Shown here piece after piece: positions 55,291 through 63,606 of a stretch of DNA of 64,000 nucleotides. The translations under genes and the position numbers were made by a program. The notes beneath the pieces are model-generated. The model saw only the letters and a program-made list of their open reading frames with translations. It was not told the DNA's origin and ran no database searches. The first letter of the stretch is position 1, and every line of letters starts with the position of its first letter. The stretch comes from Gammaproteobacteria bacterium (GTDB lineage: Bacteria > Pseudomonadota > Gammaproteobacteria > Nevskiales > Nevskiaceae), in NCBI GenBank assembly GCA_026398875.1, contig JAPLSB010000014.1, positions 32,290 to 96,289 on the forward strand, in the 5' to 3' direction.

Positions 55291-55998
55291 TCAGAGGCTC
55301 GATCCGGACACTTCCGGCTCGCGCAGGCAGTAGCCGGCACCGCGCACCGTGTGGATCAGCGCTCGCGCGTGGTCGCGATCGATCTTGGCGCGCAGCCGCG
55401 ACACGTGAACGTCGATGACATTGGTCTGCGGGTCGAAGTGATAGTCCCAGACCGATTCGAGGATCATCGTCCGGGTGACGACCTGGCCGGAATGGCGCAT
55501 CAGGAATTCCAGCAGCCGGAACTCCTGCGGCTTCAGTTCGATCAGCTGGCCGGCCCGGCGAACTTGGCGTGACAGCGGATCGAGTTCGAGATTGTCGACC
55601 CGCAGGCGGGTCACCGTGATACCGCCGGCCTGGCTCGGCTGGGCGCGGCGTACGAGCGCCTCGAGCCTTGCCAGCAGTTCCTGAAACACGAACGGCTTGG
55701 CCATGTAGTCGTCGCCGCCGGCGCGCAGGCCGCGGATGCGTTCGTCGACATCGCCCAGCGCCGACAGGATCATCACCGGCGTCTGCCGTCCGGTGGCGCG
55801 CAGCACGCCGATCACCGCCAGGCCTTCCATCAGCGGCAGCATGCGGTCGACGATCAGTGCGTCGTAGGTTTCGCTGGACGCCAGAAACAGCCCGTCGCGG
55901 CCATTGGCAGCGTGATCGGCGATGTGACCGGCCTCGCGCAGCGCCTTGACCAGGTAATCGGCCATTTGCACATCGTCTTCGATCAGCAGGAAACGCAT
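55291..55998 (-). CDS. OmpR/PhoB-family response regulator
   Basis: The protein has 235 residues from ATG 55998. The receiver shows the acidic pair LLIEDD, the phospho-acceptor in LIVDRMLPLMEG and the Lys in DDYMAKPF. The C-terminal winged helix (Trans_reg_C) has LKPQEFRLLEFLMRH, TRTMILESVWDYHF and the terminal VHVSRLRAKI with VRGAGYCL. Its kinase lies immediately downstream. It is divergent from the RND operon across 230 bases and probably activates it. Confidence 0.93.
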   Translation of the reverse strand: MRFLLIEDDVQMADYLVKALREAGHIADHAANGRDGLFLASSETYDALIVDRMLPLMEGLAVIGVLRATGRQTPVMILSALGDVDERIRGLRAGGDDYMAKPFVFQELLARLEALVRRAQPSQAGGITVTRLRVDNLELDPLSRQVRRAGQLIELKPQEFRLLEFLMRHSGQVVTRTMILESVWDYHFDPQTNVIDVHVSRLRAKIDRDHARALIHTVRGAGYCLREPEVSGSSL

Positions 55999-56110
55999 CG
56001 GGGCAGCTCGGTAGTGGAAATCCGTTGGCGGGTCATTCGCCCAGTATGTGGCGGGACGGCAGCACGGCGAGCGAACTGCCCGGCGCGCCCAAGAACCGCG
56101 ATGCGCACTC

Positions 56111-56164
56111 TGATGAACAGCGGATGACGACAAGCTTTCCGATTCATTAACGCGGGTTCATCAA
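56111..56164. promoter_or_regulatory. Repeated TTCATYA elements before the efflux operon
   Basis: TTCATTAA (56143-56150) and TTCATCAA (56157-56164) are direct repeats with starts 14 bases apart. TGATGAA (56111-56117) is a third copy in opposite orientation. They lie 65-118 bases upstream of the first efflux gene and could be binding sites for the adjacent OmpR-type regulator, which often uses direct repeats. This is a weak, positional assignment. Confidence 0.35.
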
Positions 56165-56228
56165 ACAGCAAGACGGAAGACAGACGCCCCCGATAGGGTG
56201 GCCCCACCTTCCCTGCAGGCTCGCCGTC

Positions 56229-57557
56229 ATGCGTGTTCCCGATTTGCGTCGCGACCGACCACAGCCGTGGCGGCGCCGAGCCGCACTGGCCCTGCTGCTG
56301 TTGCCGACGACACCGCTGTGGCTGGCGTCGGCCCACGCCGGGCCGGCCGAAGCGCCCGACGCGGCGGCGCTGGTGCCGGCAGCCGGCGAGATCGGCGATG
56401 TCGCGCTGGTCGCCGATCCATCGCTGCGCTTGCCGGCGGTCTTCGCGGCAGCGCTGGCGCGCGATCCGGCACGGGCCGTGATCGATGCCCGCGAGGCCGA
56501 AGCGCGGGTGCTGGATGCTCGGGCCGCGAGCCTGCTGGCCGGCGATGTCGCGCTGGGCCTGCGCTGGCAGGACAGCGGCCCGCTCGGCCGCAGCGGCATT
56601 CGCGAAACCGAAGGCGGTCTCGAACTGCCGATCTGGCGGCTCGGGCAGCGCGCGGCAGCCGGGCAACTCGCCGCCGGCAGCCGTGCCCAGCGCGACGCCG
56701 AAGGCCCGAGCCGCGCACTGCGCGTGGCCGGCGCGGTGCGCGAGGCCGTCTGGGCCGTTGCCGTGGCGCGGGCGCGCGTCGATCAGGCGCAGGTCGCACT
56801 GGCCGCTGCACGGCAGCTGGAAACAGCGGTGCGGCGGCGCATCGAGGTCGGCGAGCTGGCGGCAGCCGATGCGCTTCAGGCCAGCGACTGGCGGCTCGAT
56901 CGCGAAGCCCGGCTGCAGGAAGCGGAGATCGTTCGCGTGCATGCCGAACTCGACTACCGGCTGCTGACCGGGCTGGATGTACTTCCGGCCACGTTCAGCG
57001 AGGCGCTGGTTGATGCCCACGGCACGCCGGGCAATCCGCTGCTGGCGCCGCTGCAAGCGCAGCTGACGCGCGCCCGTGCCGAAACCGAGCTGGCCCGGCG
57101 CAGTCGCGGCGGCAATCCGCGGCTGACCGTCGGTGCTCGCAACGAGCTTGGCGGGCCGGACAACGGCAATGTCGCCAGCATCGGCGTCGGCATCAGCATT
57201 CCGCTCGGCATCAGCGCAGCGTCGCGGGCACCCGAAGCGGCGGCGGCGGTCGCGGCGGCGCAGGCCGAAAGCGAGCTGGCGCTGGCCGAGCGCCGCTACC
57301 AGTACCTGCACCACGAAGCCGAGCACGAGTTCACCGCAGCCAACGAGGCGCGCGAACGGCTGCGCACGCGCGCTGCGCTGGCCGAGCGCGAACTGGCCAA
57401 TGCAGCGAAAGCCTTTGCCGTCGGCGAGATCGGGCTGGCTGAGCGGCTGCTGATCGAAACCCGCGCGCGCGGCGTGCTTGGCGATGCCGCCGCCGCCGAA
57501 CTTGAACAGGGCCGGGCGATCGCCCGACTGAACCAGATCCAGGGAGTGACGCCGTGA
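56229..57557 (+). CDS. Outer-membrane efflux protein (TolC/CzcC family)
   Basis: The protein has 442 residues, with a signal peptide ending at ASAHAGPAEA. The body is two repeats of long alpha-helical coiled-coil segments with short strands, as in the OEP family: EAEARVLDARAASLLAGDV, LQASDWRLDREARLQEAEI, and GVGISIPLGISAASRAPEA before the second barrel strand. It forms the outer-membrane channel of the RND pump encoded next. It overlaps the adaptor gene start (TGATG). Confidence 0.88.
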   Translation: MRVPDLRRDRPQPWRRRAALALLLLPTTPLWLASAHAGPAEAPDAAALVPAAGEIGDVALVADPSLRLPAVFAAALARDPARAVIDAREAEARVLDARAASLLAGDVALGLRWQDSGPLGRSGIRETEGGLELPIWRLGQRAAAGQLAAGSRAQRDAEGPSRALRVAGAVREAVWAVAVARARVDQAQVALAAARQLETAVRRRIEVGELAAADALQASDWRLDREARLQEAEIVRVHAELDYRLLTGLDVLPATFSEALVDAHGTPGNPLLAPLQAQLTRARAETELARRSRGGNPRLTVGARNELGGPDNGNVASIGVGISIPLGISAASRAPEAAAAVAAAQAESELALAERRYQYLHHEAEHEFTAANEARERLRTRAALAERELANAAKAFAVGEIGLAERLLIETRARGVLGDAAAAELEQGRAIARLNQIQGVTP

Positions 57558-58636
57558 TGTCGTGCCGGTCGTATCTAGGAATTGCGAGTGCGGTGCTGCT
57601 GTGGGTTTCGGCTGTCGCCGCAGCCGGGCCCGCGGAAGTGACGATGACGGCCGCGCAGATCGCCGCACTCGGCGTTCGGCTGGAAGCACCGCAGGCGGCC
57701 ACCGATGTCGGGGCGCTGCGCTTTCCGGCAAAGGTCAGCCTGCCAGCAGCGGCCGAACGCGCCATCGTGGCGCCGCTGCCGGGCACCGTCGAAACGGTGC
57801 TGGTCGGCGCTGGCGATACCGTCCGCGCCGGTCAGCCGCTGGTGACCTTGTTCAGCGCCGAGCTCGGCAGCTTGAAGGCCAGCCATGTGCAGCTGCAGGC
57901 CGCCGAACGCCTGGCCCGCGCCGATCGCGACCGCGATGCCGCGCTGCTGGCCGACGGCATCATTGCCGCCCGGCGCATGGACGAAACCCGCAGCCGTCAC
58001 CAGGTGGCAGCCGCCCAGCTGGCCGAGTCCACGCAACGCCTGAAGCTGGCAGGTGCCAGCGGCGATGGCGCGGTCAGTGCGCTGCTGCGCCTGCGTGCGC
58101 CGCAGGCCGGCGTGGTGCTGGCGCGCTCGGCGAGCGTCGGTGAACGCGTCGAGGCCGGTAGCCCGCTGTTCCGGATCGCCAGCCTCGATCGCCTGCTGCT
58201 TGAGGTGCAGGTGCCGGTCGATGTCGCCGGGCAGATGCAGGTCGGCGATCGTCTGGCGGTGCGCAACGCGAACGTGCTCGCCACGGTGCAAGCGATCGGC
58301 TTCGACGCCGGCGGCGGCACCCAAAGCGTGCAGGTCCGCGCCGCGCTTGATGCGGTCGGCAGCGCGCTGCGGCCGCGGCAGATCGTCGAGGTCGAGCAGC
58401 GCGCGCGCAGCGCGGCTGGCTGGTCGCTGCCGGAGGCAGCGCTGGTCACCGATGCCGGCGGCGCGCGGGTCTATGTGCGCAGCGCCAGCGGCTTTCGCGC
58501 GGTGACGGTGACGGTCGCCGGGCGCAATGACGGGCGCTGCATCGTCAGCGGCAGCTTGCGCGCCGATGACCGCGTTGCGGTCAGCGCCGTGATCGCGATC
58601 AAGGGCGCGTTCGCCGGCCACGGCGGTGGCGAATGA
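57557..58636 (+). CDS. RND efflux periplasmic adaptor (CzcB/CusB family)
   Basis: The protein has 359 residues from ATG 57557. There is an N-terminal signal peptide, then a barrel-sandwich (lipoyl-like) half-motif, PLPGTVETVLVGAGDTVRAG. A helical hairpin spans about 100-155, a second lipoyl half contains LRLRAPQAGVVLARSASVG, and the beta-barrel and membrane-proximal domains follow. It bridges the inner-membrane pump and the outer-membrane channel. No Met-rich or His-rich metal-binding N-terminal extension is seen. It overlaps the pump gene by 4 bases. Confidence 0.9.
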   Translation: MSCRSYLGIASAVLLWVSAVAAAGPAEVTMTAAQIAALGVRLEAPQAATDVGALRFPAKVSLPAAAERAIVAPLPGTVETVLVGAGDTVRAGQPLVTLFSAELGSLKASHVQLQAAERLARADRDRDAALLADGIIAARRMDETRSRHQVAAAQLAESTQRLKLAGASGDGAVSALLRLRAPQAGVVLARSASVGERVEAGSPLFRIASLDRLLLEVQVPVDVAGQMQVGDRLAVRNANVLATVQAIGFDAGGGTQSVQVRAALDAVGSALRPRQIVEVEQRARSAAGWSLPEAALVTDAGGARVYVRSASGFRAVTVTVAGRNDGRCIVSGSLRADDRVAVSAVIAIKGAFAGHGGGE

Positions 58637-61600
58637 ACCGCCTGATCGATTTCGCGCTGGTTCGCCCGCTGGCAGTGCTGCTGCTGGCGCTGGCGCTGTC
58701 GGCGGCCGGCGTGCTGGCCTGGCTGGCGCTGCCGGTCGATGCGTTTCCGGACGTGTCCAGCCCGCAGGTCAAGATCATCCTGAAGGCGCCGGGCATGACG
58801 CCCGAAGAAGTCGAAGCGCGGATCACCGCGCCGATCGAGGTCGAGATGCTCGGCCTGCCGAAGCAGTCGATGCTGCGCTCGACCAGCAAGTACGGGCTGG
58901 CCGACATCACCGTCGACTTCGTTGAGGGCACCGACATCTACTGGGCGCGCAACCAGGTCGCTGAACGGCTGGGCAGCGTGATGGCCGATCTGCCGGCCGG
59001 CGTCACCGGCGGTGTTGCGCCGCTGACCACGCCGCTGGGCGAGATGTTCATGTTCACCATCGAGAGCGATACCGCCAGCCTCGCCGAACGGCGGCGGCTG
59101 CTTGACTGGACGATCCGCCCGGCGCTGCGCACCGTGCCGGGTGTTGCCGATGTCAACGCGCTCGGCGGCCATGTCGAAAGCTTCGAGGTGGTGCCGGCGC
59201 CGACGGCGCTGGCCGCGCGCGGCATCTCGTTCGAAGCGCTGCGAATGACGCTGGAAGCGAACAATCGCAACGACGGCGCCGGCCGCATGGCCGAAGGCGA
59301 GGAGACGCTGCTGGTACGCACCGAAGGCAGCCTGCACACGCTGGACGACATCCGCGCCGTGGTCGTGCAGCGCACGGCCGATGGCGGCGTGGTCCGTGTC
59401 GGCGATATCGCCGAAGTGCGGATGGGTGCGATCACCCGCTATGGCGGCGTGACGCGCAATGGCCGCGGCGAGACGGTCGAAGGCCTGGTGCTGGGCCTGC
59501 GCGGCGCCAATGCCCGTGAAGTGGTGGCCGGCGTGCGCGCGCGGCTTGACGAACTGCGGCCGACGCTGCCCGAAGGCATCACCATCGAAACGTTCTACGA
59601 CCGTGGCGATCTGGTGACCCGCGCCGTCGATACCGTGTCGAAGTCGCTGATTGAAGCGGTGCTGCTGGTGCTGGTGCTGCTGGTCGCTTTCCTCGGCAAC
59701 CTGCGCGCTGCGATTGCCGTGGCGCTGATCCTGCCGCTGTCGGCACTGAGCACCTTCCTGCTGATGCGGCTGTTCGGCGTCAGCGCCAACCTGATGAGTC
59801 TGGGTGGTCTGGCGATCGCGATCGGCATGCTGGTCGATGCCGCGGTGGTCGTCGTCGAGAACATCGTCGCCCGGCTGGCCGTGCCGCAGCCGTCACGGCC
59901 GCGCGCCTTCGTGATTGCGCGTGCGGTACGCGAAGTGGCTGGGCCGATCACGGTCGGCATCGTCATCATCATTCTGGTGTTCCTGCCGCTGCTGACCCTG
60001 CAGGGGCTGGAAGGCAAGCTGTTTGCGCCGGTGGCGTTGACCATCGTCTTCGCGCTGGCGTCGTCACTGCTGCTGTCGCTGACGGTGATTCCGGTGCTGG
60101 CCGCGAAGCTGCTGCATGACGGTGCGCACGCCGATCCCTGGATTGTCCGCAAGCTGGCCGCCGTTTACGCACCGCTGCTTGCGCGGGCGCTGGCTCGGCC
60201 GCAGTACGTGATCGCTGCCGCGCTGATCGGGCTGGTGGTCGCCGGCGTCGTCTACACGCGGATCGGCAAAACCTTCCTGCCGACGATGGACGAGGGCAGC
60301 CTGATCGTGCAGCTGGAAAAGCTGCCTTCGGTCGGGCTCGAGGCCTCGCTCGCGATCGACGGGCAGTTCCAGAAAGCACTGCTGGCGCGGGTGCCGGAAG
60401 TGGCGATGGTGGTGGCTCGGGCCGGCGCCGATGAAATCGGCCTTGACCCGATGGGTCTGAACCAGACCGACACCTTCCTGGCGCTGAAGCCCAGCAGCGA
60501 ATGGCGCAACCCGGACAAGGAAGTGCTGGCCGACGAGATCCGCAAGGTGCTGGCCGATTTCCCGGGCATTGCGTACGCGTTCACGCAGCCGATCCAGATG
60601 CGGGTGTCGGAAATGATCCTTGGCGTTCGCGGCGATGTCGCGATCCGCCTGTTCGGCCCGGACCTCGGCCAGCTCAATGCGAAGGCCGAAGCGATCGCCA
60701 GCGAACTGCGCGGCCTGAACGGCGCGGAGGACGTCTACTACACCGCCAACAGCGGCGTGCAGTACCTGCGGATCGCCGTCGACATGGCGGCCGTCGGCCG
60801 CCACGGGCTGTCGGTCGATGCGCTGGAAACGCTGCTGCGGGCACAGATCGAAGGTGCGCGCATCGGCACCATCCACCGCGACGGTCGCCGTCTGGCGCTG
60901 ACGATCAAAGGTGCGGAAAGCCTGCGCAGCACGCCATCGCTGCTCGATCAGCTGCCGCTGGCGCTGCCGGATGGTGGCACCGTGCCGCTGTCGGCGGTCG
61001 CCCGGCTGGAACGCGTCGAAGGCCCGGTGCAGGTCAGCCGCGAACTGGGCAACCGCAATGTCGTGGTGATCGCCAATGTCCGCGGCCGCGATCTGGTCGG
61101 CTTCGTCGGGGAAGCCAAGGCGAAGGTCGCGGCGGCAGTGAAGCTCGATGCCGGCTACGCCTTACGCTGGGGTGGCGAGTTCGAGAACCAGCAGCGTGCC
61201 GCGCAGCGGCTGTCGATCGTCGTGCCGGTCGCGATCTTCCTGATCTTCCTGCTGCTGCTGTCGACGTTCGGCTCGCTGCGCCAGGCCACGCTGGTGCTGC
61301 TGAACATTCCGTTCGCAATGATCGGCGGCGTGTTCGCGCTGGGGCTGTCCGGCGAATACCTGTCGGTGCCGGCATCGGTCGGCTTTATTGCGCTGCTCGG
61401 CATCGCCGTGCTGAACGGCATCGTGCTGGTGACCTGCTTCAACCAGCTCAAAGCCGATGGCCTGAGCCTGCACGAAGCGGTGGTGCAGGGCGCGGTGCGG
61501 CGACTGCGGCCAGTGGTGATGACGGCGGCAATCGCCGCACTCGGCCTGATGCCGCTGCTGTTCGCCACCGGCCCCGGTTCGGAAATCCAGCGGCCGCTGG

Positions 61601-61716
61601 CAATCGTCGTGATCGGCGGCCTGCTCAGCTCGACGCTGCTGACGCTGGTGCTGCTGCCGATCCTGTATCGGCGCTTTGCATTCGCCACAGCATTGCCGAA
61701 CGGAGTGCCGGCATGA
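58633..61716 (+). CDS. Heavy-metal RND efflux pump (CzcA-like)
   Basis: The protein has 1027 residues and about 12 membrane segments, with two large periplasmic porter loops. The N-terminal LPVDAFPDVSSPQVKI and porter segment FTQPIQMRVSEMILGVRGDV, followed by AIRLFGPDL, are typical of the HME (metal) branch. Transmembrane segment 4 reads LAIAIGMLVDAAVVVVENI: it keeps the central Asp and the Glu but has Ala where CzcA has the first Asp. Cation choice (Co/Zn/Cd, Ni or Cu/Ag) therefore cannot be fixed. It is proton-driven export, in operon with the adaptor and channel genes. Confidence 0.93.
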   Translation: MNRLIDFALVRPLAVLLLALALSAAGVLAWLALPVDAFPDVSSPQVKIILKAPGMTPEEVEARITAPIEVEMLGLPKQSMLRSTSKYGLADITVDFVEGTDIYWARNQVAERLGSVMADLPAGVTGGVAPLTTPLGEMFMFTIESDTASLAERRRLLDWTIRPALRTVPGVADVNALGGHVESFEVVPAPTALAARGISFEALRMTLEANNRNDGAGRMAEGEETLLVRTEGSLHTLDDIRAVVVQRTADGGVVRVGDIAEVRMGAITRYGGVTRNGRGETVEGLVLGLRGANAREVVAGVRARLDELRPTLPEGITIETFYDRGDLVTRAVDTVSKSLIEAVLLVLVLLVAFLGNLRAAIAVALILPLSALSTFLLMRLFGVSANLMSLGGLAIAIGMLVDAAVVVVENIVARLAVPQPSRPRAFVIARAVREVAGPITVGIVIIILVFLPLLTLQGLEGKLFAPVALTIVFALASSLLLSLTVIPVLAAKLLHDGAHADPWIVRKLAAVYAPLLARALARPQYVIAAALIGLVVAGVVYTRIGKTFLPTMDEGSLIVQLEKLPSVGLEASLAIDGQFQKALLARVPEVAMVVARAGADEIGLDPMGLNQTDTFLALKPSSEWRNPDKEVLADEIRKVLADFPGIAYAFTQPIQMRVSEMILGVRGDVAIRLFGPDLGQLNAKAEAIASELRGLNGAEDVYYTANSGVQYLRIAVDMAAVGRHGLSVDALETLLRAQIEGARIGTIHRDGRRLALTIKGAESLRSTPSLLDQLPLALPDGGTVPLSAVARLERVEGPVQVSRELGNRNVVVIANVRGRDLVGFVGEAKAKVAAAVKLDAGYALRWGGEFENQQRAAQRLSIVVPVAIFLIFLLLLSTFGSLRQATLVLLNIPFAMIGGVFALGLSGEYLSVPASVGFIALLGIAVLNGIVLVTCFNQLKADGLSLHEAVVQGAVRRLRPVVMTAAIAALGLMPLLFATGPGSEIQRPLAIVVIGGLLSSTLLTLVLLPILYRRFAFATALPNGVPA

Positions 61717-62018
61717 GCGCCGAGGTGATGCTGGTATTGCTGGCCGAGCCGGACAGCGCAGCCCGGCTGTCCGACTGGCTGGCCGAAGCCGATCTGCCTC
61801 GCGGCTGGTACGAGATGCCGGTCGACCTCGTCGGCGGCACCGCGCCGTACCGCGGCCGCCGCGAGCAGGTGCGTGGTCGGCGGCCGAGGGTACGTTTCGA
61901 GGTGCTGGTCAGCCGCGCCGATGCCGCCCGACTCGGCGCTGCCATCGCCAGCCGATTCGGCAGTAGCGACGCCGTCATCGTGCTGGCGCAGGAAATTGTT
62001 CCGCTGGTCGGGGAATAA
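61713..62018 (+). CDS. DUF3240 family protein of the RND operon
   Basis: The protein has 101 residues from ATG 61713, overlapping the pump stop (ATGA). It resembles the small DUF3240/PII-like proteins frequently found after CzcA-type pumps, with RVRFEVLVSRADAARLGAAI and a basic stretch (RGRREQVRGRRPRVR). The fold suggests a small regulatory or metal-sensing subunit, but the function is unknown. Confidence 0.75.
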   Translation: MSAEVMLVLLAEPDSAARLSDWLAEADLPRGWYEMPVDLVGGTAPYRGRREQVRGRRPRVRFEVLVSRADAARLGAAIASRFGSSDAVIVLAQEIVPLVGE

Positions 62019-62121
62019 ACGACGTTGCTGCTTCGTTCACTCAGCAGACAGGTCGCGGCAAGCCGGAAACCCGGAAGCTGCGGACCCGCCCCGAGCCCCC
62101 CAGAAACGAGGAGTGACATCG

Positions 62122-63606
62122 ATGAACAACAAGACTGTTTTGCTGCCGATCGCGAGCCTGCTGGCCGCAAGCCTGTTGTCCGCCTGCGGAGGTGGTGGCA
62201 GTGATGCCAGCACCCCGACGCCTTTGGCCCCGGCCTCGGTCACCGGTGTGGTTTCCGGAAGCGCAGGCGCGCTGACTGTCGGCGGTGCCGCGATGACCAT
62301 CAGCGGCCCGGTCACCGTCAACGGCAAGAGCGGCTCGATTGCCGACGTGCAGCCCGGCGATGTGATCGTGGCCCGCACCAGCGGCCAGACCGCTGGCTTG
62401 ACCACATTCACTGCCACTTCGACCGACGTGCGCATCGAAGTCGAAAGCGCGATCAGCGCAATCGATCTCGCGACGTCGACCGTCACCGTCGCCGGCCAGA
62501 CCGTGCAGGTCGACGCGTTCACCCAGCTGTACGACGACAACAGCGACGACAGCTATTCGAGCCTGACGCTGGCCGACTTCACGGTCGGCGATTACGTCGA
62601 AGTGTCCGGTGCCCGCCAGGAATCGGGCGCGATCCTCGCGACCCGCATTGAGCGCAAGCGGCTGCGTGTCGGCCAGCCGGGCTACAGCGGCATCGAGCTG
62701 TACGGCGACATCGCCGGCCTCGACACCGTGGCGCGCACGTTCAGCATTGGCACGCTGGTGGTCGACTACAGCGGCGCCAGCCTCGAAGGCACGCTGGCCA
62801 ATGGCATCCGCGTGGAAGTCAACGGCACGCTGAACGGCACCACGCTGACGGCCAGCCGCGTCGAGGTGAAGCGTTTCGAAGGCAGCCGCGGCGCGGAAGT
62901 GGAAGTCGAAGGCCCGGTTTCGGATCTCGACACGGTCACGCAGACCTTCACGGCGCTCGGCTACCGCGTGTCCTACGCCGGTGCCCGCGTGCGCGGCACG
63001 CTGGCCGACGGTGCGCGCATCGAGGTCGAAGGCCGCTTCGATGCCACCGACGCCAACCTGATCCTTGCTCGCGAAGTGAAGGTCAAGCACGGTCGCGGCG
63101 GCGATGGCCGCGCCAACGGCGAAGTGAAGGGCGCACTGTCAGCCGTTGATGCCGGCGCCGGCACCTTCGACCTGGGCGGTACCGGCTACTTCGTCGACAG
63201 CAGCACTGTCTTCGATCGTGACGACAGCGCTGCATCGCTGGCCGATCTGCGCGTCGGCGACTACGTCGAAGTGAAGTTCCTGAGCACCCGCGTCGAAGCC
63301 GGCCGCACGTACGCCACCAAGGTCGCGTTCGAGGACGAATCGGACGACGACAACCGCGTTGGCGAGTTCGAAGTGGAAGGCCGGGTGACCGCGTTCGTCG
63401 CCACCGCAGGCAGCCGTCAGCTGACCATCAACGGCTATGTCGTCACGCCGTCCGACAGCGCCCGCTACTACGGCGACCGCGACGACAACCTGCTGACCGC
63501 CGATGCGTTCTGGAACGGCCTGACCGTCGGCCAGAAGCTGGAAGTGAAGGGCACGGTTGGCACCGGTACGGCGGTGACGGGCCTGCGCTTTGAGTTGGAG
63601 GACTGA
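62122..63606 (+). CDS. Lipoprotein with repeated DUF5666 domains
   Basis: The protein has 494 residues from ATG 62122, preceded by GAGGAG. The signal peptide ends in a lipobox, ASLLSAC, followed by a Gly-rich linker. Six repeats of about 70 residues follow, each with a pattern like VEVEGxVSxLDxxxxTFT and LADGxRIEVEG or VGDYVEVxG, characteristic of DUF5666. It is probably anchored in the outer membrane as a beta-rich string of small barrels. Function unknown. The stop codon overlaps the outermost degenerate CRISPR repeat by two bases. Confidence 0.88.
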   Translation: MNNKTVLLPIASLLAASLLSACGGGGSDASTPTPLAPASVTGVVSGSAGALTVGGAAMTISGPVTVNGKSGSIADVQPGDVIVARTSGQTAGLTTFTATSTDVRIEVESAISAIDLATSTVTVAGQTVQVDAFTQLYDDNSDDSYSSLTLADFTVGDYVEVSGARQESGAILATRIERKRLRVGQPGYSGIELYGDIAGLDTVARTFSIGTLVVDYSGASLEGTLANGIRVEVNGTLNGTTLTASRVEVKRFEGSRGAEVEVEGPVSDLDTVTQTFTALGYRVSYAGARVRGTLADGARIEVEGRFDATDANLILAREVKVKHGRGGDGRANGEVKGALSAVDAGAGTFDLGGTGYFVDSSTVFDRDDSAASLADLRVGDYVEVKFLSTRVEAGRTYATKVAFEDESDDDNRVGEFEVEGRVTAFVATAGSRQLTINGYVVTPSDSARYYGDRDDNLLTADAFWNGLTVGQKLEVKGTVGTGTAVTGLRFELED

